This document shows positions 11,074 to 22,135 of a stretch of 64,000 bases of DNA, piece after piece. The position numbers were made by a program, and so were the translations under genes. Under the pieces are notes generated by a model that was not told where the DNA came from, did no database searches, and worked only from the letters and a program-made list of their open reading frames with translations. Every line of letters begins with the position of its first letter. The stretch's first letter is position 1. Origin of the DNA: Rhabdophis nuchalis (lineage: Eukaryota; Chordata; Lepidosauria; Squamata; Natricidae); contig CM077645.1 in NCBI GenBank assembly GCA_039707465.1, positions 164,697,503 through 164,761,502 of the forward strand. The letters are read 5' to 3'.

Positions 11074-13141
11074 ATAAGAGCAATTGTCCTTAAAAAATAA
11101 ACTCTGTGATAGTATTAGACAGATATAGAAGTTCACTTCACCAGAGTGTTTTTATGTCCACATCTACAGCACATATCAGAAAGAGCAATGCTGTTAATGT
11201 TTATACATCATTCTTCGTACAATCAATGAAAGCCTGGGAGAATCTCATTTTGCCAGATGCTCTGAACAAAAATCAGTGTCATCCCCTACAGAGGCAGCAG
11301 AAGAAGCTGGACCATGAAGTTGCCATGAGTATGATTCATTAGAATGCATGATGGGCAACCTCCTGGTAGTGATCTGTTAAGCTAGAAAATGACCAATGAA
11401 AACATTAACAATTATTGGATTTTTGTTTTTGTAGAAGACACTCCTCTAAATAAAACCCGACAGCTAATAAGACTGTTTTCTGACCCTTAGATTTAGTTTG
11501 TCAGAATTTCATATCCTGAGAAGTCCCTTGAAATGATAAGTAGTCAGCAGAGAGCATCATAATTATACTGATGAGATTTTTACACCAGCTGCCAGTAATT
11601 TAAGGCACACACATTCTTCACACTGCAGGTTTAAGCAAACACATTACCTTTGCAGGAGGATGTAGCATCTGTAGTATGCTAAGCACTTGTTTATACAATC
11701 TTTTTTATTTAAGGCAACTGAGTTTAGCAGATTTTTTTTTTACCCACACTGCCTTTTTTTATACAGGTTTTGACCTGTGCTCTTATAAGCAGCAACCTGT
11801 GAAGGAAATTGTTCAAGTGAACTCTGCTTAATTTAGGAATGTGTTTGAGTAGGGAAAGGAGGATCCTTTGGTAACTGAGGGCCATTCCTTACATTTGGAA
11901 TAAGTGCAACTGTCAGCTCTGAACCAGCTTAGGTGTTGAGGAAAGAAAGACCCTTAACTCCATTCATAGACAAAAGGTATTCTTTTACTAGAGCCAAGTG
12001 GTTACAGCATAAGCAAAGCCAGATCTGAATATTTCCATCTAAACTGTATAATTTTCCCTTGTCTCAGGACCTCCCTCTTAGTCATTTGGCCAATGTTCAA
12101 TAGGATTCAAGCGAGATGTTTTGGTAACAATCCTAAAATTTGGTGCCTCTTTGGTGTGTGTATGAATTCCATTCTCACGCCTGTGACCTTGGATCCCTCA
12201 AGCATTGTCTCTAGTTGGTACTTCTGGCTCATGTCATCCCTCTCTCAGCATTCCCCCCCCTCCCCATTCTCTCCTCTGCCCTTTTATGGCAGGATGATAT
12301 CAATGTTAAGTGAAACTGAAGTAGTATGATGGTAGATCTGATAGTAGCACTATAAGGGTGATCGTAAAAATGGCTATAGGTCAGATGTTGGTTCTTCTGG
12401 AGGAGGAGAAGATTGTTAGTTTTGAACAGTTAAACTTATGTATAACTTATGCTCAATACCATTCCAGCAACATACATAAAAGGCTGACATACACAAAAAA
12501 TGATTCTGACCTACTCAACATTTTAGCAGACCAAAATTGCTTGTTATATTTGCTCATCTTATGTTGCAGAGGTAGCCTACATTACAATCAGCAACTCTTC
12601 CTGATTGCCAGTCATAGCAAAATCTAAAATCTGTAGAATTATGGAAAATATCTGCATATTCAGTTTAGGAATGTCAGAATATGGGATCCTCCCTCCTATA
12701 AATTAGAGTACTTGGACTGTTTTAAAGAAAAAGAGACAAAAATGACAAATAATCTGTAACTATGGTATCTTGAATACTTAAGACATATAAGGTTAAATGT
12801 CTTTTTGACAGAGAATTTCCCTTATGAGTGAATTTGGTAATCTATTAAATCTATTACAAATAACTCTCATTAGGAAAATCTGGCTCCCATTTGAATATCT
12901 CCAAAAATAACCTGAACGTCCACTGACATTTTCCATTGGAAAGTTAAAAAGGCTATTGTGATTGCCTTTTTAAATTTGACTTTCTCTAGAAATGATGGGA
13001 AACTACATTAAGAAGCCTTGGCCAACATGTTTATTTGGGATTATGGTTGCTGTAAAATAAAACATCAGAAAGGGGGTTACCTGGAAAAATGGAAAACTTT
13101 TGAAATATGTACATTTACACTTTACACTTACATATTACTAA
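11074..13141. other. No recognisable feature
   Basis: Two kilobases with no supported gene or repeat. ORFs at 12093-12329 and 12358-12627 lack recognisable motifs. A C-rich run lies near 12250-12290. Confidence 0.4.
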
Positions 13142-13327
13142 TAAACAATGAATATGCTCCCTAGTCAACTTCTGTGTTGTTTTTCAAAGAGTTCCTTTTG
13201 AGGAAAAATGTTTGTACATATTATACAGTATATGTAAATGTGTGTATGTGAACACATACTATTTCTCCTCACAAGCAAGTATTTGAAAACAACGCAGAAG
13301 TTAAATGGGAAACATATTCATTGTTTT
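13142..13327. repeat. Long imperfect inverted repeat
   Basis: Arms of roughly 80 bp. Left contains AACAATGAATATG, AACTTCTGTGTTGTTTTTCAAA and TTTTGAGGAAAAATG. The complement of the right contains AACAATGAATATG, AACTTCTGCGTTGTTTTCAAAT and GTGAGGAGAAATAG. The centre (about 13224-13245) is TA-rich. Probably a fold-back MITE. No clear target duplication was found. Confidence 0.6.
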
Positions 13328-13497
13328 TTGACAATGAAAATTAAGTACATTTTGTTGTTTTGAAAAGTTCTACATTATTAGAGCAATTTACATTTAGACC
13401 TTGAAAAGAAAAGGTCTAGAATATGGAAAGATTTTTTTTTTAATCCCTCCTAAGAATTGATGACAGATAACTTACCTTTATAGCCTATTTATGAACT

Positions 13498-13575
13498 GCA
13501 AGTTATTATTATTATTTATTTTATTATTATTTATTTGACTTATTAACCGCCCCCTCTCCCTGAAGGAACTCCCCG
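13498..13575 (-). mobile_element. LINE 3'-tail stub
   Basis: On the minus strand: GGGGAGTTCCTTCAGGGAGA, then GGGGGCGGTTAATAAG and a long AATAA-type tail. The body is missing. It is closest to the 430-486 and 36600 tails. Confidence 0.55.
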
Positions 13576-13990
13576 AAGTTAAGAGATAAGTTGGGTGCAC
13601 TGCAAACAAGCCAAGGATGATATTTTTTTTACAGATCAAGTCAATCACTGGTTCATCATCCAAATAAATATTGTTCCTCCTAGGGTATCTGTTAATAATG
13701 TACAAGATTCAGTGAACTGGCAAGACTTGAAAAACTACCTCTAGTCTCGGTGCTCTTCAAACATATTGGTTGAGCTATATCATATATTTCCCAAAGCTCT
13801 ATGTGAAACTTTGGAAATAAAAACAGAACATATTTCAGAATCCATGTGGCACAGAGCCTAGGTTGTTGATAGACTAGAACAGAAGAGATCCACATTCAAT
13901 TCTATTGTCAGATATGAACGTTCACTAGAGGACAAGTTTACCTCAGGAAACTTATTTGAAGAAAAAAAGGAAGGATTGCTATATATTTCA
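13576..13990. other. No recognisable feature
   Basis: No supported gene or repeat. Confidence 0.4.
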
Positions 13991-14117
13991 TTCTAGAATG
14001 CTCTTTTAGGAAGTACTCATTGGAGAAGAGCCTAATCCTGGGAAACATTAAAAGCAAAAGAAGGAGGAGACAACAGAGAATGAGGTGGCTGGATGGAGTC
14101 ACTGAAGCAGTCGGTGT
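13991..14117 (+). pseudogene. Bov-B/RTE LINE C-terminus, left part
   Basis: Encodes YSLEKSLILGNIKSKRRRR then QQRMRWLDGVTEAVG, matching the Bov-B copy at 34478-34620. The reading is cut at 14117 by insertion of the L2-type LINE and resumes at 15625. Confidence 0.75.
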
Positions 14118-15624
14118 TTATTTATTTTATTTATCTTATTAAATTTATACCCCGCCCTTCTCCAAATGGACCCAGGGCGGCGCACAGGGATGTTAAAACA
14201 CATATAAAACATATAAAATTTTAAAAAACTTATTCTAATAGACCCTGCGCTAAAAACCGAATTTAAAAAACCCAAATTTAAAACTATCTAAGAGTCAGTA
14301 ATGGGGGTTATGCTAGGCCGGCTAGATGGAATAGGTGTGTCTTCAGACACTTGCGGAAGAGGCGGAGGTCAGAGATGGTGCGGAGTTCAGGGGGTAGGTC
14401 GTTCCAAAGGGCAGGGCCCGCCACAGAGAAGGCTCTTCCCCTGGGTGTCGCCAGTCGGCATTGTCCAGCCGACGGCACCCTGAGGAGGCCCTCTCTGTGG
14501 GAGCGTATCGGTCTGAGGGATGTATGGGGCAGGAGGCGGTCTCGCATATAACTAGGCCCCGAGCCATGGAGCGCTTTAAAGATGGTCGTTAAAACCTTGA
14601 AGCGCACCCGAAAGACCACAGGGAGCCAGTGCAGCTCGCGCAGGATAGGTGTTATGTGGGAGTGTCTAGGCGCTCCCGTAATCACCCGCGCGGCTGCGTT
14701 CTGGACTAGCTGCAGCTTTCGGGTGCACCTCAAGGGAAGCCCCATGTAGAGAGCATTACAGTAGTCAAGTCGAGAGGTGACGAGTGCTTGAGTGACTGTG
14801 CGTAAGGCACCCCGGTCCAGTAAGGGGCGCAATTGGCGCATCAGGCGTACCTGATGGAATGCCCCCCTGGCCACGGCTGCCACATGATCTTCCATAGACA
14901 GCCGGGAATCCAGGAGGACACCCAAATTGCGCGCCCTCTCCACGGGGGCCGGTGTTTCGCCCCCAATGGCCAGAGTTGGAATAATCTGGCTGAACCGGGG
15001 CGCCGGAAGCCACAGCCACTCAGTCTTGGACGGGTTGAGCCTGAGTTTGTTACCACCCATCCAGATCCGTACGGCCTCCAAACACCGGGACATAACCTCG
15101 ACGGCATCATTGGGGTGGTCTGGGGTGGATATGTACAACTGAGTATCATCAGCGTACAGATGATATCCCACCCCAAAACCACGGATGATCTCACCCAGCG
15201 GCTTCATATATGTGTTGAACAGTAAGGGCGAGAGGACCGACCCCTGAGGAACCCCACATATGAGGGACCTCGAGGCCGACCTCTGCCCCCCTGCCAACAC
15301 ATATTGCGACCGACCAGAGAGGTAGGATGAGAACCACCGCAGAACGGTGCCTCCCAACCCCAACCTCCCCAGTCAGTGCAATAGGATACCATGGTCGATG
15401 GTATCAAAAGCCGCTGAGAGGTCTAATAGGACTAGGATAGAGGAATATCCTCTATCCCGCGCCCTCCAGAGATCATCAACCAACGCGACCAATGCCGTCT
15501 CGGTGCTGTGCCCGGGTCGGAAGCCGGACTGGCGCGGGTCTAGATAATCAACTTCCTCCAAGTGTCGCGGAAACTGTTGGGCCACCACACTCTCAACAAC
15601 CTTCACTAAAAAGTGAGCTTAAAT
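14118..15624 (-). mobile_element. L2-type LINE, 5'-truncated, nearly intact RT
   Basis: Antisense non-LTR retrotransposon of about 1.5 kb. Its 3' terminus is at 14118-14185 (GGAGAAGGGCGGGGTATAAA then an AATAA-rich tail). It sits inside a Bov-B end, splitting it at 14117/15625, with GGTGT on both sides (14113-14117, 15625-15629) as a possible short target duplication. The body is truncated within the reverse transcriptase. It is the longest of a family with further copies in this window at 5.7, 31.8, 33, 42.7, 43.4 and 58 kb. Confidence 0.85.
14308..15606 (-). pseudogene. L2-type LINE reverse transcriptase (partial, one stop)
   Basis: RNA-dependent DNA polymerase of a non-LTR retrotransposon. 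From its truncated start it reads [40 protein letters not shown] (first catalytic aspartate), CGVPQGSVLSPLLF, YADDTQLYI (catalytic YADD, encoded at 15145-15156), NPSKTEWL and LGVLLDSRLSM. The C-terminal part has SRLDYCNALYMGLP, LQLVQNAAARVITG, LHWLPV and GPALWNDLPPELR. It ends at the stop at 14308. A single in-frame TGA at 15373-15375 follows LLH. Upstream and downstream segments share one frame, and CGA to TGA decay at a methylated CpG is the simple explanation. The endonuclease domain and ORF1 are missing through 5' truncation. Confidence 0.85.
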
Positions 15625-15745
15625 GGTGTGAGCTTAAATGGATTCTGGGATATGGTAGAGGACAGGATGGCCTGGAGGAATGTTGTCCATGGGGTCACGA
15701 TGGGTCAGACATGACTTTGCAACTAACAACAACAAGAAGAAGAAC
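15625..15745 (+). pseudogene. Bov-B/RTE LINE 3' end, right part
   Basis: Continues the element broken at 14117: GAGCTTAAATGGATTC, then GTAGAGGACAGGATGG, a VHGVTMGQT-like segment, and the terminus GACATGACTTTGCAACTAAC with an AACAAC-type tail. A 15-bp tandem duplication of GTGAGCTTAAATGG lies at the junction (15613-15642). Confidence 0.75.
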
Positions 15746-16800
15746 TTTTTTTTTAAAAAAAAGCATGGGAACAAAACAGAGAGCAGTTTTTTATTATTAT
15801 AAAAGCAATTCATTGTATAAATATATACACTGGATGTTTACTTGCTAAAGATTGGGATTTCAGCTTTATGACACTTTAAATTTTATCCCTTTAAGATGTT
15901 CGTCTTTTCTACCTTATTTTAGCATCTTCTACTTAGAATTCAGTTTTTAACCTGGAAACTTTATTTCTATTAACATCTTTTTCTCCCTGAATAAATTCTT
16001 TGCCTCCCCATTCCTGTTTGTTTGTTTGTTTTGTGTGTTTGTTTATTATTTTATTTATAAATCTTATGATTGCACCCTTGGATATGACTGTGAAACTCTT
16101 ACAATTGTTAAAAATAATATCACAATTAAAACAAGATTGTAACCGTTTTTACTTCTTCTTGAATATTTTTGTCAACAATTTCCAGGCTATTTTATTGTTT
16201 TGCAATTTAGCTCTTATACTTTTGTTCCTTTTGTCATCTTTTATGTCCCCCCTCACACATACCCTGCTTTCCTTTTCTCAAGACAAATTTATTCTGCTTC
16301 TTCCTATTCCTTCCTTCAGGTTTGGTTGGCCCTCACAATAAAACAGCAATTACTCTGCTTTTGTCAATATCAATCCATTTATTTTCTATCTCTCTCAGCC
16401 TTCACCCTTCCTTTCAATAGTATACATAGGAACTTTCCTGGAAGAATGCAGGAGCTTCCTTTTGTTAGAGTCCTTCTTGTTCCTGCTCTTCATAGATGTT
16501 ACAAGTGCAGTTTTGTGGGAGATTTTAATAGATGGCTAATGACTTTGAGAAGAGGCAGACACAGTTGTCCGCTCACAGTCACCTTGAACTTCTGGAGGAA
16601 GGGAAAATGTAAATTAAATAAATGAATAACAGATATTTGTTCCAATTCTGCTCTTCGTTAATTTACAAGGCCAGAATTATTTCCAGCAGTTTTCCAATAT
16701 TGTTTTAATTGATTCATCGAGGAGACAAAAAATGGCAGCAGTAACAGCCAAGATACAACGATACCAACAAGAAATGACACATATTTTAATTCTGTTTTTG
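15746..16800. other. No recognisable feature
   Basis: ORFs at 16000-16341 and 16200-16625 have no recognisable motif. No supported gene. Confidence 0.4.
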
Positions 16801-17431
16801 AAACTTATCTTCATCCAGAATAATGATAACATTATTCCAAATGTCCGATATCTGATTTTCCTCTGTCTGTTTAAAGACACAACAAAAAGCACCAAAATCT
16901 GGTTCAATGACCATGGGATTACTGTGCTTGATTGGCCAGCAAACTCCCCTGACCTGAACTCCACAGAGAATCTATGGGGCACTAACAAGAGAAAGATGAG
17001 AGACATGAGACCAAACAATGCAGAAGAGCTGAAGGCTGCTATTGAAGCATCCTGGTCTTTCATAACACCTCAGCAGTGCCACAGATTGATAGCTTCCATG
17101 CCACGCCACACCAAGGCAGTAATTGCTGAAAAAGGGGCCCAAACCAAGTACTGAGTACATATGCATGCTTATACTTTTTAGAGGTCCAATATTGTTCTAT
17201 GTGCCATCCTTGTTTTATTGATTGCATGTAATATTCTAATTTTCTGAGATTGTGGATTTGGGGTTTTCATGAGCTGTAAGCCATAATCATCACAATTATG
17301 ACAAATCATGGCTTGAACTACCTTGCTTTGCATGTAATGAGTCTAGCTCATATATTTGTTTCACCTTTTAAGTTACATTACTGAAATAAATGTACTTTTT
17401 CATGATATTCTAATTTTTTGAGTTTCACCTG
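16800..17431 (+). pseudogene. Tc1-type transposase C-terminus and right inverted repeat
   Basis: Remnant of a Tc1/mariner transposase (cut-and-paste DDE/D recombinase). The frame ending at 17154 encodes KSTKIWFNDHGITVLDWP, ANSPDLNSTENLWG (third catalytic acidic residue, the E of ENLW), NAEELKAAIEASW and PQQCHRLIASMP. Upstream, FIQNNDN occupies the position of the usual QDND second catalytic site, so that aspartate appears to be Asn. The right end reads ATATTCTAATTTTTTGAGTT then TCACCTG at 17425-17431, followed by TA. The left half and left terminus are missing; sequence before about 16800 is unrelated. Confidence 0.75.
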
Positions 17432-17432
17432 T

Positions 17433-17912
17433 ACACATTCACATTACAAGAAACACCTAATATATTTATGCCTAAAATATAGATTTAGGTGTCAGAACTA
17501 ACTACTCCATGTGAATTGGAAGCAAATAAGGATTCTCTTTTTACATACTGTACATATCTTTTTGTTCTGCCTTTAGGTGCTTTTGAGCATATGGTGCCCC
17601 TCTCGTCTTTGTGGCAGTTCCTTAAAGATCAACAAGTCTTCAAGATTCAACCAAGTTATCAGTCACCTTATTATTAAGTTTTTAAAAAGTTACTTTGAGT
17701 TTGCTACCTAATAACATTCAGATCCTTCATGTGGATTACACTTTAATTCCTGAAGCTGCAATATTTCAAGAGAACTACTGTAGATCTTGAACTGGGAATC
17801 TAATATGGGCAGGTATGCAGTTTAGATTTACTTTATAGTGCACCTGCAGGCATGTGAATTAACTACCAAGCTTTCATGTCTTCTGCCATTAGGGTCATGG
17901 TTCCTGATAGTA
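17433..17912. other. No recognisable feature
   Basis: No supported gene or repeat between the Tc1 remnant and the next DNA transposon. Confidence 0.4.
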
Positions 17913-19224
17913 CAGTGGTACCTCGCTTCACGAACGTCTCTCTTCACGACCAATTCGGAGCACGACCAGAAATTTTCCAAAAAATGTGCTCCGCTGCACG
18001 AACTCCGCCTCGCTGCACGAACTCCGCGTGGCGGCCGGTCCATTGAAGGCGCAGGCGAATTGTGAGTTCACACTGCGCCTTTTCCGGGCTGCACCCTGCC
18101 GCGGTTGTTGTGAGTGATGGGGACGGGTGTGTGTGTGTAAGCGAAGGCGGGGGGGGGAGGGAGAGCTGCCTTCCCGGCTGGACTTTGCAGCTTTCGCCCG
18201 TCCCTTTCCTGAATCGGCGCTCCTACTTCTCGGGACGGGAGAAAGCTGCAGAGCACAGCTGGGAAGGGAAGGTGGGGAGGGGGAAACAGCTGCCTTCCCA
18301 GCCGGACTTTGCAGCTTCCACCCGTCCCTTTCCTGACTCGGCGCTCCTGCTTCTCGGCTGGGAAGGCAGCTGTTTCCCCCTCCCCACCTTCCCTTCCCAG
18401 CTGGGCTCTGCAGCTTTCTCCCGTCCAGAGAAGCAGGAGCGCCGAGTCAGGAAAGGGACGGGTGGAAGCTGCAAAGTCCGGCTGGGAAGGCAGCTGTTTC
18501 CCCTCCCCACCTTCCCTTCCCAGCTGGGCTCTGCAGCTTTCTCCTGCCCCGAGAAGCAGGAGCGCCGAGTCAGGAAAGGGACGGGCGGAAGCTGCAAAGT
18601 CCGGCTGGGAAGGCAGCTGTTTCCCCCTCCCCACCTTCCCTTCCCAGCTGGGCTCTGCAGCTTTCTCCCGTCCTGAGAAGCAGGAGCGCCGAGTCAGGAA
18701 AGGGACGGGTGGAAGCTGCAAAGTCCGGCTGGGAAGGCAGCTGTTTCCCCCTCCCCACCTTCCCTTCCCAGCTGGGCTCTGCAGCTTTCTCCCGTCCCGA
18801 GAAGCAGGAGCGCCGAGTCAGGAAAGGGACGGGTGGAAGCTGCAAAGTCCGGCTGGGAAGGCAGCTGTTTCCCCCTCCCCACCTTCCCTTCCCAGCTGGG
18901 CTCTGCAGCTTTCTCCCGTCCCTAGAAGCAGAAGCGCCGAGTCCGGAAAGAGACGGGCGAAAGAGACGGGCGAAAGTCATGCTGGCTTGCTCCATCGCCC
19001 CTCAGCTGCTTTACATTGAACCCTATGGGAAACTGTGCCTCTCTTCAGGACCAATTCGCAACACGAACAGAGTCCGTTCAAAAATCACGACCCAAAAACA
19101 AGGTCAGAACGGATTAACCGGATTTACATTGAACCCTATGGGAAATTGTGCCTCGCTTCACGACCATTTCGGATCGCGACCAGAGTCATTTCACCAATTA
19201 AGTTCGTGAAGCGAGGTACCACTG
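17913..19224. mobile_element. TA-flanked DNA transposon with internal minisatellite
   Basis: Perfect terminal inverted repeats of 23 bp start CAGTGGTACCTCGCTTCACG (17913-17935 and 19202-19224). TA flanks both sides (17911-17912, 19225-19226), as for Tc1/mariner-superfamily (Tigger-like) insertions. Subterminal DNA carries related CTTCACGACCAATTCGGA-type blocks. Near the right end a segment starting TTTACATTGAACCCTATGGG is tandemly duplicated (about 19012 and 19124). The interior is a GC-rich minisatellite. No transposase is present. ORFs up to 236 codons on both strands arise from the repeat. Confidence 0.8.
18165..18960. repeat. 124-bp minisatellite in head-to-head orientation
   Basis: From about 18357 to 18960 a GC-rich unit recurs with AAGCAGGAGCGCCGAGT-type anchors at 18431, 18554, 18678, 18802 and 18926 (periods 123, 124, 124, 124). 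From about 18165 to 18356 the same unit lies in the opposite orientation (for example ACTCGGCGCTCCTGCTT ending near 18353), so the first one and a half units can pair with any later unit. Confidence 0.85.
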
Positions 19225-19226
19225 TA

Positions 19227-20930
19227 GCTTCTGCTACCCCCATCCCCATTTGTAAACCATTTCCAGTTTTATTTCATTTCTAGCACAATCTGTTCTATTT
19301 ACCTTACATTTTCCATTTTCTCTCCAGTTCCACCTAGTGTTAATGACAAGGACAATTGTTTTTCTTGTCCTTTTTATACCTCTGTTACATGATCATAATA
19401 TTCTTGATAACAGATAATCAATAATTGTGGTGGTAATAAAAACACATTATACTATAGAATGGGAGTGGGCAACTTTTTTCAATCTCAGTGCAGCCTCTAT
19501 CTTTTGAACAAGGCATCAGAAATACCACAATAGAAATTCTTCCACAAAGAAATAATTCAGTTCACTGGAACTGAACTTCATTAAATATACAATATACTAA
19601 GAAGAGTTAATCTGATTAGTCCTAAATACAACAGTAGATTTTCCCCTGATATTAAGAATTACAATGTGATTTCATTTCTCCACCAAGTCTAATATTTGTT
19701 GGCATGCAGGAGAGGTTACTGGGAAATAATATAACAATTTTACCCTAGATTGCACATTCCTGGGAATCAAATAGTCTTATTGCACATATATACATTATCA
19801 ATAGAAGGCAAAAACCATTATGTCCCCCAAAAGAGTTTACGATTTGACTCCAACTTCAAACTATTAGCCTCTAAGAAGCCCAAGCTAGGCATGGTCTATA
19901 TACATTCAGGTTAATTAACATCTATCTTTTTTGTTTGTTTTTACCTAACAGCAATCTTTGGAGACATTACCAAATATATTTTCTTCAGTACAGCTGTGCA
20001 GCAATTACTGAAAAATGGAATTCACAGGAATCTATGATCTCCAATATCACTTTCCTGGAGGCATATTATCACCTATCAGCAGGTCTTCCCATAACTTTGT
20101 TCTCCATTGTCACCTACTGTATTGAAGTCAAAGTAATTCTCAAAATCCCTGTTGCATTTTGTCTATTTTTACCTCAGGCTACATTATGATTGGCTGAGTG
20201 CCTGGACAATGATGTCCAACTAGAAATATCTCTGAGGAACATTATCAGTAGTAAAAGTGAAATTGTGTTCCCATTGCAGGAGACCTCTTAACTGCTGTCA
20301 AGAGGCAATTTTTCATGCATAAATTTTGAACGAAGAATTACTAATGGATCTCTGATTCATAAATAGCAGGCTAAAAATGAAAGCAACTTTTATATTTCTC
20401 ATTTCTTCTGATATATATGTAAAGGTTGAAGATTGACATTCTTATAAAATATATATTGCAGTCTTTAGGGTGCAAGAAAGCTAGTGCCAGCCCAAAATAC
20501 TTTTTTTTTTAATTTTAGGAAAAGGAAAACTTGATTTTCCACTGAGATAGTGTGGTTTTCTCTTAGTGCCAATATCTTCTTTTTGCTAAGGCATGTCAGC
20601 ATTCTACACATCATGAACGACACTAGGAGAAAACAAAGCACAAAGAAATAGAACATTTCAACAATACAAATTTAGATCAAAGAAAGGGAATAGAGATGGC
20701 ATTTCCTAATTAGCTATCATGAATGTAGATGTTTACAAAGAAAAAAATACTGTTTACAGTGATAGAAGACAAAAAGTGATATCCTGCATTATTAGCAGTT
20801 ATTTCCATAATAGAATGATTGGATCTCTCACCCATTGCTTCTTGTCCTATTGTCAGGTCATCATAATATTTCTGTTTGTTGGGCTAGACAAACCTGGATC
20901 CCTTAATTGTTCAATATATGGTTTAGGCTC
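19227..20930. other. No recognisable feature
   Basis: 1.7 kb without a supported gene. Short ORFs lack family similarity. Confidence 0.4.
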
Positions 20931-22135
20931 TAGTTTCCTTATTGTTGCGGTTCTCTGCACTAGGGTCCAAACATCTTCTTTGCACTGTGGCTCTGAGAAC
21001 TGGATGCAGTATTCCAAGTTTGGCCTCACTAGTTACCATATTTTTCAGACTATAAGAAGCACTGGAGTATAAAACACACCATGATTTTGAAGAGATAAAT
21101 CTTTAAAAAAAGTTTTTGCACTCTGCCATCCTCCCAAACCCTCTGCATGCCTCATTTTTTTTTGGTGTGGGGGGGAAGGGCATGCAGAGCTTTGGGAGTC
21201 TTGTAGAGTGCTCCTGAGGGCTGGGGAGGAGGGCAAAACGAGCAAAAAACTGCCCATTCTTTTGCAAAAACAGGCCGTTTTTTGCAACAAAAAAAAGGGA
21301 GGGGGAGCAAGCAGAGTTTTTGGAAGAGTGAGTTTTCCTGGGGATGGGGAGGCAAAAATGGCTCATTGTTTGCTCGTTTTTGTCCTCCCCAGGCTCCAGA
21401 GCACTTTGCTGTATTCAGTGTATAAGATGCACCCAGATTTTCATCCTCTTTTGGGGGATCAAAGGTGCATCTTATACTCCGAAAAATATGGTAGTTGTAG
21501 AGTGGTAGTCTTAGTTCTCATGATCTTGATGCTATATCTTTGTTAATGCAGCCCAATAAAGAATCTTCAGGTACCCCACTGCATGCTTCCCCCTCCATTA
21601 AGGACTACATGCTGAATGCAGTTGGTCAGCCAACCATGAATCTATCTGGTGGTGCTACTGTCAAAGTCTATCTGGTGGTGCTACTGTTCTTAGTCACATT
21701 TCTGGATCTTACCAAGAAATTGGCTGTGGCCTACTTTGTCTACTATGTGTTACTAAATCAAAGTAAACTATATCCACATTTCCTTGATTCACTAATTTAG
21801 TCAATTTACCAAAGAAGGCAATAAGGTTAGTCTGGTATGATTTTTAATGATCATACCAGGCAATCATTTTGCTGCTTCCAGTGATTCCAGTGATTGTTCA
21901 TTTCTAGCAGTTCACAAATCTTCTGTTTGATTATATTTTCAAGGATTTTTTTCCAGAGGTTGATGTCAAGCTGATTGTTCTGTAGTTTCCTATATACACT
22001 TTTTCTTCTTCTTGAGGATTGGAATCACATCAGCTCTTTTCCAATCCCCTGGCAGTTCTCATGTGCTGTAGGAACGCTGAAAGATTTTGTTCAGTGGTTC
22101 TAAGATCACATCTGCCAGCTCGTTCAGTAACTCGA
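20930..22135 (-). pseudogene. Antisense CR1-like LINE remnant
   Basis: Antisense CR1-family blocks are readable: GAACTGGATGCAGTATTCCA and GTTTGGCCTCAC near 21000-21030, then after a nested MITE AATGCAGCCCAATAAAG. Beyond 21580 come segments resembling antisense RT sequence (AGCTGATTGTTCTGTAGTTT, TCTTTTCCAATCCCCTGGCA). A 22-bp tandem duplication including TCTATCTGGTGGTGCTACTG lies near 21640-21690. Highly decayed and non-coding. Confidence 0.65.
21036..21491. mobile_element. TA-flanked MITE nested in CR1
   Basis: Ends CCATATTTTTCAGACTATAA (left) and, complemented, CCATATTTTTCGGAGTATAA (right), flanked by TA (21034-21035 and 21492-21493). The 456-bp interior has no transposase; ORFs are spurious. 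Removing it rejoins CR1-like sequence on either side. Confidence 0.75.

Noticed and set aside
18062..19209. Several overlapping 120-236 codon ORFs on both strands
   Set aside because: Generated by the 124-bp GC-rich minisatellite. The unit is not a multiple of three, so frames rotate between copies, and no domain is present.
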